From Planctomycetota bacterium (GTDB lineage: Bacteria > Planctomycetota > B15-G4), in the NCBI GenBank assembly GCA_003644265.1, contig QNBX01000127.1, forward strand, positions 1 to 13,418: DNA of 13,418 nt, in the 5' to 3' direction. Made by a program: the position numbers and the translations under genes. Under the pieces are notes generated by a model. That model searched no databases, was not told where the DNA came from, and saw only the letters and a program-made list of their open reading frames with translations. Numbering within the stretch: position 1 is the stretch's first letter; the number at the start of each line of letters is the position of its first letter. Positions 1-6,931 of this stretch are shown one piece after another.

Positions 1-1
1 G

Positions 2-217
2 CAACGCCCCGATTGGCACACCGAGCTCAGGATCCGCGACGACGGCAGCTTCACCCTGAGTGGCTTCGAGGCGGGCAGCTACCGGCTCGAGGTGCGCTAC
101 CGCAACCGCCAGCCTGCCCGGCCCCAGCAGCAGCACGTGTTCGCCAGCCGGGAGCTGCAGCTCGAGGTCGCGGATCCCGTTGAGGTCGAGCTGCTGGCGA
201 TTCCGCCCAGCGGCTGA
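2..217 (+). CDS. C-terminal fragment of a protein with a carboxypeptidase-regulatory-like beta-sandwich tail
   Basis: An open frame enters from the left edge and ends at TGA 215-217, giving 71 residues with no start in the window. The segment DDGSFTLSGFEAGSYRLEV (about residues 13-31 of the fragment) has the G-x-F-x-(L/F)-x-G(L/F)xxGxYxLxV pattern of carboxypeptidase-regulatory-like, or prealbumin-like, beta-sandwich domains. These domains often sit in secreted or surface proteins of Gram-negative bacteria. After it come a basic, glutamine-rich stretch and an acidic strand-like end finishing in PPSG. The gene runs convergently into the large minus-strand cluster, with 31 bases between the two stops. 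The identity of the whole protein is not visible; a secreted or lipoprotein role is inference from the domain type only. Confidence 0.6.
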   Translation, partial: QRPDWHTELRIRDDGSFTLSGFEAGSYRLEVRYRNRQPARPQQQHVFASRELQLEVADPVEVELLAIPPSG

Positions 218-219
218 GC

Positions 220-245
220 GGGCGCGCCCCCGGCGCTCACGCCGG
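220..245. terminator. GC hairpins in the convergent junction, possible two-way terminator
   Basis: Between the two convergent stops lie the self-complementary decamer GGGCGCGCCC (220-229) and, directly next to it, a perfect 6-bp hairpin CCGGCG-CTCA-CGCCGG (230-245). No T-run follows on either strand, so this is not a classical intrinsic terminator. Its place in the only gap between convergent genes makes a role in ending transcription plausible. Confidence 0.35.
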
Positions 246-248
246 CCC

Positions 249-1811
249 TCAGCCCCTGCGCAGCACCCACGTGCGCGTGCGGGCAAAGGCTCCCATGCCT
301 GGCAGGCTCGCCAGCGCGCGCGCAGCGCCGACCGCGGCGCGAACCAGGGCGCCCTTGGCGGCGCCCATGTTGCGCGTGCGGAAGGCGATCTCGTCGGCGG
401 CGGGCAGCACGTCTTCGCGGCGCCGCTCGCTCACGACGAAGCCGGCCTCGCTCAACAGGCGCTCGACGTCGGCGGGCGCCATGGCCTCGTAGGGGCCCAG
501 GTTCGGATCGGGAGCCAGCACGTACTCCACGCCGCCGGGGCCGCCTCGTCGCGCGTGCATCCAGCTGGCCAGGCGGTGGAAGCTGCGGGCGCTCGTGACG
601 CGCAGCAGCAGTCGGCCATCGGGCGCCAGCATGCGCTTCAGCGTCGCCAGTAGCCGCGGTCGGTCCGCTGGCGGCAGGCTCTCCAAGCGGTACAGGCAGG
701 TCATGATGTGATAGGCCCCCTCGGGGAGGGAGGCCGCGGCGCGCGCGAGGTGCGCATCACGGCTGGGCTCGCGCCCCCCGCTCTGCTCCGGCTCCCACAC
801 CAGCGGCACCGCCGCCACGTAGCTGGGGCAGCGCTTGGCCGCGAACGCCGCCACGTCAGCCGACAGCTCCAGCACGGCCCAGCGGTGGCTGCGGTGGCGC
901 TTGGACATCTCGCCGGTGAACAGGCCGTGCACGGGCAACACGTCCAGCCAGCGCGGGGCGTCATCACCCGGCTTGCTGCTCTCGTCCGGCGGCACCAGTG
1001 AGTCGGCCGCCGCCAGCGCCGCGACCAGCTCCCACGGGCGGCTCTTGTTGTAGCGGTTGCCGTTGAGCACCCGCGCCTGCTGGTAGTCGCGGATCAGCGC
1101 CAGGGTCCAGTCAGCCGGGAGCGGCGAGCTGGGGATGGGCTGACCGCCGAAGTGGTTCCAGTGCACCACATGCTCGAACGGGCGCCGGCGCGGCACCTTG
1201 GTCGGATACACCTCGGGCCAGCCGATGGCGAGCCCGGCCACCACCTCGCGGTCGGGGGGCAGGCCCAGGATGGCGCCGACCTGATCGCGGGGCCCCAGCT
1301 GGTTGATCCAGAAGCTGCCCATGCCCAGCACGTGCGCCGCCAACGACATGTTCTGCAGGGCGGCCGCGGCCGACTGCACGTTGGCGTGGCCCTCTTCGCT
1401 GTACTCCTTGCCGTAGGCCACGAAGATCGACACGGGCGTCGACAGCACCTGCAACGACAGCCGGCCCAGCTGCTCGCGCTGGTCGGGGTCGTCCACCACC
1501 ACGAAATCCCACATCTGCAAGTTGCAGGAGGTGGGCGCGATCAGCGCGGCGTCCAGCAGCTCCAGCACGACCTCGCGCGGCACGGGGCGCGACGAGTCGA
1601 ACTTGCGCGTGGTGCGACGCTGGTAGAGCGCGCTCCAGAACTCCTGGGTCGGCCGCGCCGCCGCGCGCCCATGCTCGGCGCCGGCGGGCGGCAGATCCGG
1701 CTCGGCGCCGGGGCGGGACACGCGATGATCGCCGGCCACCTCGGCGGCGGCGCGGATCTGCTCCGGACTCGGCCCCGAGCGCCCCGCGGCACCGGGGCCC
1801 GCTGAGCTCAC
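249..1811 (-). CDS. Nitroreductase-methyltransferase-like fusion protein
   Basis: This 520-residue protein joins two domains. Residues about 57-225 are a nitroreductase-family FMN oxidoreductase: RRTTRKF (65-71) is the usual phosphate/FMN-binding start, followed by LLDAALIAPTSCNLQMWDF (85-103), equivalent to the family's AAxxAPSxxNxQPWxF, and by AxxLGMGSFW (159-168) and a late AIGWPE (195-200). Residues about 240-520 resemble a class I SAM methyltransferase in the second half: HIMTCLYRLESLP, then RLLATLKRMLAPDGRLLLRV (a 'LkPgG.lll.v' strand) and a C-terminal LLSEAGFVVSERR. The place of the glycine-rich SAM loop reads WLDVLPVHGLFTG (288-300), so the usual GxGxG is missing. Residues 1-56 are low-complexity. 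The start is GTG at 1809-1811, overlapping the upstream TGA by four bases (GTGA), with GGTGGAG at 1820-1826 eight bases before it. The substrate is unknown. The nitroreductase call is firm; methyltransferase activity is doubtful. Confidence 0.8.
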   Translation of the reverse strand: MSSAGPGAAGRSGPSPEQIRAAAEVAGDHRVSRPGAEPDLPPAGAEHGRAAARPTQEFWSALYQRRTTRKFDSSRPVPREVVLELLDAALIAPTSCNLQMWDFVVVDDPDQREQLGRLSLQVLSTPVSIFVAYGKEYSEEGHANVQSAAAALQNMSLAAHVLGMGSFWINQLGPRDQVGAILGLPPDREVVAGLAIGWPEVYPTKVPRRRPFEHVVHWNHFGGQPIPSSPLPADWTLALIRDYQQARVLNGNRYNKSRPWELVAALAAADSLVPPDESSKPGDDAPRWLDVLPVHGLFTGEMSKRHRSHRWAVLELSADVAAFAAKRCPSYVAAVPLVWEPEQSGGREPSRDAHLARAAASLPEGAYHIMTCLYRLESLPPADRPRLLATLKRMLAPDGRLLLRVTSARSFHRLASWMHARRGGPGGVEYVLAPDPNLGPYEAMAPADVERLLSEAGFVVSERRREDVLPAADEIAFRTRNMGAAKGALVRAAVGAARALASLPGMGAFARTRTWVLRRG

Positions 1812-3985
1812 ACTGCCGGCTCCACCGATCGCACGGTCACGGTGACCTCGCCGTTGGGCAGCTCGAGGACGGCCTCGTCACCGGGCGACGCGCCCAGCAT
1901 GCCGCTGGCCAGGGGCGCGCGGTAGCTCACCACGCCCTCACCCTGGTCCCAGGGGCCCAGGATGGTGACCGTGCGCAGCTCGCCCTCCTGCTCGAAGCTG
2001 ACGCGCGTGCCGGGCGACACCACGCCGTCGGCCAGCTCCTCGTCGTCGATCGAGCGGGCCAGCTTGAGTTCGGCCTCCATCACCGCCGCCTTCTCGGTGA
2101 GCTGACGCTGCTGCTCGATGGCCGCGGTCCACTCGTAGTTCTCGGAGAGGTCGCCGAAGGCCGCGGCCTTGCCGATGGCCTCGGAGTTCTCGGGGATCTT
2201 GTCCTCGATCAGCACGCGGTACTCCTCCTGGCGGCGCGCCAGCCCGTCGGTGCTGCAGAAGATGGCGTTGCCCTCCCAGAAGGGCGTGTCGTCCTGGGGC
2301 ACCAGGTCCGGGAAGCGCACGTGACAGGCGGCCTCCAGCGGATCGGAGATCTCGCGCGGCATGGCCTTACAGCGCGCCACCACGCCCATGGCCCGCTGCA
2401 TCTCGCCGCGGGCGGCCTCACGTCCGAAGCGACCGAAGAGGTCGGCCTTCTTGTGCACCAGCAGCTCCGTCAGCGTCTTCATGATGGGCTTGGACTTCTT
2501 GTCTCCGCGGTCGGCGCGCGGCGCGTGGGTCTCGCCCAGGTGCAGCAGGCCGGTGACCACGTCGGTGATGCCGGGCGATGCCTCGAGCCCGTCGAGCCCA
2601 CCCAGGGCCCAACGCCGGCACAGGCGCATGACCGTGCTGGGCTGGCGACTGGGCGTGAGCAGGAAGATGCGCAGGCGGTTGGCCAGGGCCTCGCCGCGGC
2701 CCAGCTCCATCAGCTTGTCCGAGACCACGTCCAGCAGCGTCGCGGGCATGGTGGGCAGGTCCGTGATGACCGCATCACTCCAGAGGTCCGGACGCGCGGC
2801 CACCAGGGCGTCGAAGGCGTCCTTGCGCAGGGAGGCGGGTGACAGGCGCGTGGTCAGCTCTCCGAAGGACAGGCCGGCGTCCAACAGCTCACCGATCTGG
2901 GCACCGGTGCTGGCGGCGTCGCTGCGCCCATGGCGCATGAGCAGCAGCATGGCCTCGGCGCGCTCCTCGGGCTCGCCGTCGCCGCGCTCAAGCGCCTCGA
3001 CCAGGCCGTCCAGCAGGCGCTCGCAGACGACGGCCTCGGGCTCGAGCGCCAGCGGGCTGCGCACCACCTCGAGCGTGGCCGGCATGCTCTTGGCGCGCTG
3101 TAGGGCGTCGCTCACCGCGTCGACCGGCGAGAGCGCCCGGCGCCGCACGATGAACGTGGGCCGCGCCGGGTTCTCAACGATCAGCCAGGCGTCGTTGGCG
3201 GAGGCGGCCTTGGCCTTCTTCCACCAACCGGCCCAGGCAGAGGTCTTGATCACGGCGCCCGAGAGCCACTGCTTGCACTCCTTGGCGGTACAGCGCCCCT
3301 TGTGCAAGCGGGCCACGGCGCGGATCAGCACGGCCGGGGCGTTCTCGGCCTCGGCCGCCAGCCCCTCGGCGTCGACCATGATGCGCGCGCGCAGGTCGTC
3401 GGCAGCCAAGGGATGCAACACGTCCAGGCCCGTCGTGAAGGGCATGGAGCGCTCGCGCCCGTCGGAGCGGAAGCGCACCACGATGGAGCGCTCGGCGAAG
3501 TCGGCCGTGGTCACCACGCCCTCGCCCCAACCCGTGGCGTGATAGACGGGGGAGCCGGGCAGCAGGCCGCGCATGCGCTCCACGCGCTCGAGCGCCGGCT
3601 CCAGGTCGGAGTCATCGAAGCCCGCCAGCTCGAGGAACAGGTCGGCGTGGTCCTCGCCGTCCAGCATGCCGGCCACGGCCTCGCGCGCCACCTCCACCAT
3701 GTCCATCTTGCGCGGGCGCAGGGGCAGCAACAGGCGCGCCACGTCGAGCGTGTCCGCGTGGGCGCCGCGCTCGCGGCACGACTCCAGCAGCAGCGTCAGC
3801 AGCGGCAGGGCCAGCTCGCGGTTCTCGTGCTCGTCGAGCTCGATCAGCGCGGACAGGAACACATCGGCCGCGGGCGGCGAGCCCAGCAGCTCCAGCCAGG
3901 CCGCCTGCAGACCATCCAGACCGCCAGACGCAGCGGCGTCCAGCAGCGGGTTGCCCTCGGCGGAGACCGTCTCGGCGGTGGTCAT
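1808..3985 (-). CDS. Long GreA-type transcript cleavage factor fused to a large helical N-terminal region
   Basis: The C-terminal 145 residues are a complete GreA/GreB-type factor. The coiled coil (about 580-645) carries the tip signature GDLSENYEW (611-619), with both acidic residues needed for RNA cleavage in RNA polymerase's secondary channel (D612 and E615, matching E. coli GreA D41 and E44), then AAIEQQ. A C-terminal FKBP-like domain (about 650-725) follows. The first 570 residues are mostly helical and repeat-like, with a small beta domain YHATGWGEGVV (148-158) and a Trp-rich segment WAGWWKKAKA (251-260). Ordinary GreA is about 158 residues. A fused layout of about 700 residues is known from chlamydial 'transcript cleavage factor/unknown domain fusion' proteins. 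The start is ATG 3985: a strong GGGAGGTG precedes it by five bases and it overlaps the upstream TGA as ATGA; the frame is open further upstream but lies inside the dehydrogenase gene. Inferred role: rescue of stalled RNA polymerase, with the extension adding an unknown contact. Confidence 0.88.
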   Translation of the reverse strand: MTTAETVSAEGNPLLDAAASGGLDGLQAAWLELLGSPPAADVFLSALIELDEHENRELALPLLTLLLESCRERGAHADTLDVARLLLPLRPRKMDMVEVAREAVAGMLDGEDHADLFLELAGFDDSDLEPALERVERMRGLLPGSPVYHATGWGEGVVTTADFAERSIVVRFRSDGRERSMPFTTGLDVLHPLAADDLRARIMVDAEGLAAEAENAPAVLIRAVARLHKGRCTAKECKQWLSGAVIKTSAWAGWWKKAKAASANDAWLIVENPARPTFIVRRRALSPVDAVSDALQRAKSMPATLEVVRSPLALEPEAVVCERLLDGLVEALERGDGEPEERAEAMLLLMRHGRSDAASTGAQIGELLDAGLSFGELTTRLSPASLRKDAFDALVAARPDLWSDAVITDLPTMPATLLDVVSDKLMELGRGEALANRLRIFLLTPSRQPSTVMRLCRRWALGGLDGLEASPGITDVVTGLLHLGETHAPRADRGDKKSKPIMKTLTELLVHKKADLFGRFGREAARGEMQRAMGVVARCKAMPREISDPLEAACHVRFPDLVPQDDTPFWEGNAIFCSTDGLARRQEEYRVLIEDKIPENSEAIGKAAAFGDLSENYEWTAAIEQQRQLTEKAAVMEAELKLARSIDDEELADGVVSPGTRVSFEQEGELRTVTILGPWDQGEGVVSYRAPLASGMLGASPGDEAVLELPNGEVTVTVRSVEPAV
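1820..1826 (-). promoter_or_regulatory. Ribosome binding site for the nitroreductase fusion
   Basis: GGTGGAG on the minus strand, eight bases before the GTG at 1811 and inside the end of the GreA-fusion gene. It supports the GTG start, which otherwise opens a low-complexity N-terminus. Confidence 0.5.
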
Positions 3986-5136
3986 CGCAACACCTCCCGG
4001 CTGATGACCATGCGCTGCACCTCGCTGGTGCCCTCGCCGATGGTGCACAGCTTGGCGTCTCGCCACATGCGCTCGACGTGGTACTCGGTCGTGAAACCGT
4101 AGCCGCCGTGAATCTGAATGGCGTCGTAGCAGACCTTCATGGCCATCTCCGATGCGAACAACTTGGCCATGGCGGCCTCCTTCGTGTATGGCTGGCCGGC
4201 CTGCTTGAGCAGCGCGGCGCGGCGGATCAAATGTCTTGCGGCCTCGGTCTGCGTGGCCATGTCGGCCAGCATGAAGGCAATGGATTGCTTGGATGCGATG
4301 GGCTTGCCGAACGCCGAGCGTTCCTTGGAGTAGCCGAGAGCCGCCTCGTAGGCGCCCTCGGCCAGGCCCAGCGACAGGGCCGCGATGCCCACGCGCCCGC
4401 CGTCGAGGGTCTTCATGAAGTTCACGAAGCCCTTGCCCACCTCGCCCAGAACGTGCCCGGCCGGGATGCGGCAGTCGCTGAACGTGAGCTCGCCCCAGTC
4501 GCTGCCGCGCATGCCCAGCTTCTCGTCACCCTTGTGGATCTCGAAGCCGTCCATGCCGCGCTCGAGCACAAAGGAGGTGATGCCGCCGCGCGTACCCTTC
4601 TCGCGGTCGGTCACCGCCGTCACCACGAAGGTCTCGGCGAAGTTGGCGTTGGTGATGAAGACCTTGGAGCCGTTGAGCACCCAGCCGTCGCCGTCCGGCA
4701 CCGCCGTGGTGCGCGTACCGCCGGCGTCCGAGCCGGCGAAGGCTTCGGTCAGGCCGAAGGCGCCCAGCTTGCGGCCGCTGGCCAGGTCGGGCACCCAGCG
4801 CGCGCGCTGCTCGTCGTCGCCGAACTCGTGCATGGGCCAGAGGCACAGCGAGGTGTGCGCCGCCAGGCCCAGCGCGGTGGAGCCGCACACGCGCGCCAGC
4901 TCCTCCACAGCCAGGGCGGACGAGAGCGCGTCCACGCCCGCGCCCTCGTACTCCTCGGGAATAGGCAGGCCCAGCAGGCCCATCTCGCCCATTTCCTTGA
5001 AGGTGTTGAGCGGGAAGCGCTGCTCGCGATCGAGCTCGATGGCGTGCGGGGCCACTCGCTCACGCGCAAAATCGCGCACAGTGTCGCGCAGCATGAGCTG
5101 CTCTTCGGTCAGCATCTGTACGTCAGAGGTCATCAT
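3982..5136 (-). CDS. Acyl-CoA dehydrogenase (second copy in the cluster)
   Basis: An FAD-dependent acyl-CoA dehydrogenase of 384 residues, the normal length for the short/medium-chain family. It oxidises an acyl-CoA to the trans-2-enoyl-CoA and passes electrons to electron-transfer flavoprotein in the cytoplasm. Visible signatures are LTEEQLMLRDTVRDFARE near the N-terminus, GAFGLTEAFAGSD (FAD/substrate loop; the usual Pro after LTE is Ala here), FITNANFAE, EKLGMRGSDWGEL, QIHGGYGFTTEYHVERMWRDAK, and IGEGTSEVQR with the likely catalytic base E368. The chosen start is ATG 5134-5136, because homologues begin a few residues before the LTEEQ motif; the next codon is also ATG. No clear ribosome binding site is seen, and the HTH gene stops 13 bases upstream, so coupling is likely. 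The stop overlaps the next gene (ATGA). Chain length and branching of the substrate cannot be read from the sequence. Confidence 0.93.
   Translation of the reverse strand: MMTSDVQMLTEEQLMLRDTVRDFARERVAPHAIELDREQRFPLNTFKEMGEMGLLGLPIPEEYEGAGVDALSSALAVEELARVCGSTALGLAAHTSLCLWPMHEFGDDEQRARWVPDLASGRKLGAFGLTEAFAGSDAGGTRTTAVPDGDGWVLNGSKVFITNANFAETFVVTAVTDREKGTRGGITSFVLERGMDGFEIHKGDEKLGMRGSDWGELTFSDCRIPAGHVLGEVGKGFVNFMKTLDGGRVGIAALSLGLAEGAYEAALGYSKERSAFGKPIASKQSIAFMLADMATQTEAARHLIRRAALLKQAGQPYTKEAAMAKLFASEMAMKVCYDAIQIHGGYGFTTEYHVERMWRDAKLCTIGEGTSEVQRMVISREVLR
3991..3998 (-). promoter_or_regulatory. Strong ribosome binding site fixing the GreA-fusion start
   Basis: GGGAGGTG on the minus strand, five bases before ATG 3985 and inside the last codons of the upstream dehydrogenase gene. 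It is the best Shine-Dalgarno match noted in the window. It rules in the internal ATG rather than the longer open frame that would reach back to 4066. Confidence 0.7.
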
Positions 5137-5149
5137 CACGGGGCGGAGG

Positions 5150-5422
5150 TCAGAGGCTCGAAACGGGATCGTCATCAGGGCGGCGGCGACGCGACGGCGG
5201 GGCGGCGCGGCCCCCACCGGCCACACCCTCGCCGCCGTCCAGGAAGTCGCGCGATTGGCTGCCGCCGATCCAATCCACCAGCGCCTGGCGGCTGAACTTC
5301 CACTCACGTCCGACCTTGCGGCCGGGCACGTCGCCCTCGCGCAGCACCTTGCTGAAGGTCTTCACGCTCACGCCCAGCAGCGCCGCGGCGCCGTCAATGT
5401 TCAGGATCTCCTGATCCGTCAT
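5150..5422 (-). CDS. Small excisionase/MerR-type helix-turn-helix DNA-binding protein
   Basis: A 90-residue protein. Residues 6-53 match the winged HTH of the excisionase (HTH_17) family: ILNIDGAAALLGVSV, KTFSKVLREGDVPGRKVGREW, KFSRQALVDWI, that is 'AA.LLGVS..T....l..G.vPg.kvGreWrf....l..W'. After it comes a low-complexity tail (about 63-90) rich in Gly and Ala with a basic RRRR, then DDD. The ATG at 5422 is chosen because it lies a few residues before the domain; a GTG at 5467 is in frame and would overlap the upstream stop by eight bases, but adds 15 uninformative residues. No recombinase or phage gene is nearby. The position inside an acyl-CoA/B12 operon therefore points to a local transcription regulator rather than an excisionase. 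That role is inference. Confidence 0.8.
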   Translation of the reverse strand: MTDQEILNIDGAAALLGVSVKTFSKVLREGDVPGRKVGREWKFSRQALVDWIGGSQSRDFLDGGEGVAGGGRAAPPSRRRRPDDDPVSSL

Positions 5423-5459
5423 CGGGTGAGGTGTGGTCTTGCGTTGACTGGGGGGATGC

Positions 5460-5924
5460 TCAGGCACGGTTGCTCGCCGCCCGGCGATGGGCGACCTCCT
5501 GTCGGATGTAGCTCACGAGTTCGTCCAGGCTGCTCCCCGGACCGAACAGTCGGCCCACACCGTGTTGGCCCAGGGCCTCGGCGTCGGAGGCGGGGATGAT
5601 GCCCCCGCCGGTGAGCAGTACGTCATTGAGTCCCGCCTCGTCCAGCAGCCGGCGCACTCGGGAAAACAGCGTCAGGTGGGCGCCGGAGAGGACAGACAGT
5701 CCCACGGCGTCCACGTCTTCTTGCAGGGCCATGGCGCAGATGGCCTCGGGGCTCTGGTGCAGGCCGCCGTAGATCACCTCCATGCCGGCGTCGCGCAGGG
5801 CGGCGGCGACCACCTTGGCGCCGCGGTCGTGCCCGTCCAGGCCCGGCTTGGACACCAGCACGCGCACGGGGGCGTCGCTGCCGGGGCCGGCGTCGGGGCG
5901 CTCGAGCGCGCTGCGGTCCGTCAT
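5460..5924 (-). CDS. Stand-alone cobalamin-binding subunit of an acyl-CoA mutase (methylmalonyl-CoA mutase C-terminal domain type)
   Basis: A 154-residue protein consisting almost entirely of the B12-binding domain of methylmalonyl-CoA mutase-type enzymes. The base-off/His-on motif DxHxxG is present as D30-G-H32-D-R-G35 in [15 protein letters not shown], followed by SxL in GLSVLSG (S77, L79) and the GG motif in LLTGGGIIP (106-108). H32 should ligate cobalt. Residues 1-18 are a Pro/Gly-rich lead. ATG 5924 shares its A with the stop of meaB (TGATG), with GAGGA about ten bases before it. The catalytic TIM-barrel subunit is not in the window. The protein could therefore serve methylmalonyl-, ethylmalonyl-, isobutyryl- or hydroxyisobutyryl-CoA mutase; the meaB neighbour makes a mutase of this group nearly certain. 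Confidence 0.9.
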   Translation of the reverse strand: MTDRSALERPDAGPGSDAPVRVLVSKPGLDGHDRGAKVVAAALRDAGMEVIYGGLHQSPEAICAMALQEDVDAVGLSVLSGAHLTLFSRVRRLLDEAGLNDVLLTGGGIIPASDAEALGQHGVGRLFGPGSSLDELVSYIRQEVAHRRAASNRA

Positions 5925-6931
5925 CACGTGTCGTCCTCGTCGGGGCGCGGGGAGCCCCCATGTGGCAGCGCGCACAGGAGCTGCTCGGCCAGGGCGTGAG
6001 CGGACAGCGTACCGCCCCGCGCCAGCGCCTGGTCGAGGCGCCGCTGCAGCTTGCCGTCGGACAGGGCGCGCTCGAGCAAGCGGCCCTCCACCAGACGGCG
6101 CACGCGGCGGCCCAGGTTGGCGCGCCGGCGTGTGGCGGTGCTGCCGTCGGCGGCGCCCTGGGCCAGCAGTTGGTCGAGGCGCTCGGCCAGCGCGTGGACG
6201 CCGCGCCCCTCGCTGGCGCTCAGGCGCAGGATCGGCGGCTGCCGCGGCTCGGCCTGCCCGTGCGCCTCGGTCAGCGGTCCGCGGCGCAGCTCCAGGGCGT
6301 CGGCCAGCTCGCGCTCCAGGCGATCGGCGCCGGGCAGGTCGTCCTTGTTGATGACGTAGACGTCGGCGGCCTCCAGCAGACCCGCCTTCATGGCCTGGAT
6401 CGTGTCGCCAGCGCCGGGGTGCAGCACCACCACAGTGAGGTCAGCCGAGCGCGCCACGTCGACCTCGCTCTGGCCCACGCCCACGGTCTCGAGCAGCACC
6501 AGGTCGCGCCCCAGCAGGTCGAGCACGTCGGCCACGTCGTCGGTGGCGCTGGCCAGGCCGCCGAACGCGCCGCGCGTGGCCATGGAGCGGATGAAGACGC
6601 CCTCGTCGAGAGCCAGGTCGGCCATACGTACGCGGTCACCCAGCAGCGCGCCGCCGGTGAAGGGGCTGGACGGATCGACCGCCACCACGCCCAGGCTGCG
6701 ACCCTGCTCGCGCCAGCAGCGACACAGGGCCTGGACCAGGGTGCTCTTGCCAGCGCCGGGAGGCCCCGTGAAGCCCAGCCGCGCCGCGGCCCCGAGCTGG
6801 TCTGCAAAGCCGGCGGCCAGCTCGACGTAACGCGGATCTCCGCGCTCGGCCCAGGTCATGAGCCGCGCGGCGGCGGGCAGCTGCCCTGCCCGGACCTGCG
6901 CTGCGAGATCGCTGGCCAGCGCCACCGTCAT
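5924..6931 (-). CDS. meaB: Methylmalonyl-CoA mutase-associated GTPase MeaB
   Basis: A 335-residue G3E-family GTPase, the usual size for MeaB/ArgK proteins. These GTPases gate loading of adenosylcobalamin into the mutase and protect it from inactivation. Visible motifs are Walker [10 protein letters not shown] (56-64), [19 protein letters not shown] (85-103), [13 protein letters not shown] (113-125), the Walker B/G3 region ETVGVGQSE (148-156), [16 protein letters not shown] (172-187), and the guanine-specificity motif NKDD (195-198). The start ATG 6929-6931 overlaps the stop of the upstream dehydrogenase by four bases (ATGA). The stop shares a base with the ATG of the cobalamin-binding subunit, so the chaperone and its presumed client are made from coupled reading frames. 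The C-terminal 75 residues are Arg/Leu-rich helix, as in the dimerisation arm of the family. Confidence 0.95.
   Translation of the reverse strand: MTVALASDLAAQVRAGQLPAAARLMTWAERGDPRYVELAAGFADQLGAAARLGFTGPPGAGKSTLVQALCRCWREQGRSLGVVAVDPSSPFTGGALLGDRVRMADLALDEGVFIRSMATRGAFGGLASATDDVADVLDLLGRDLVLLETVGVGQSEVDVARSADLTVVVLHPGAGDTIQAMKAGLLEAADVYVINKDDLPGADRLERELADALELRRGPLTEAHGQAEPRQPPILRLSASEGRGVHALAERLDQLLAQGAADGSTATRRRANLGRRVRRLVEGRLLERALSDGKLQRRLDQALARGGTLSAHALAEQLLCALPHGGSPRPDEDDT

Noticed and set aside
60..653. Plus-strand open frame of 197 residues at the left edge
   Set aside because: It runs in another frame across the real C-terminal fragment and then antisense to the nitroreductase fusion. 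Its composition (Ala/Arg/Gly/His) is that of a GC-rich shadow.
5150..5422. HTH gene as a sign of an integrated element (excisionase)
   Set aside because: No integrase, direct-repeat attachment sites or phage genes are seen, and base composition matches its neighbours.
3302..5599. Long plus-strand open frames (up to 405 residues) opposite the GreA fusion, dehydrogenase and HTH genes
   Set aside because: All are antisense to genes with clear family motifs, and their translations show the His/Gln/Ala/Arg bias of reverse-complement shadows.
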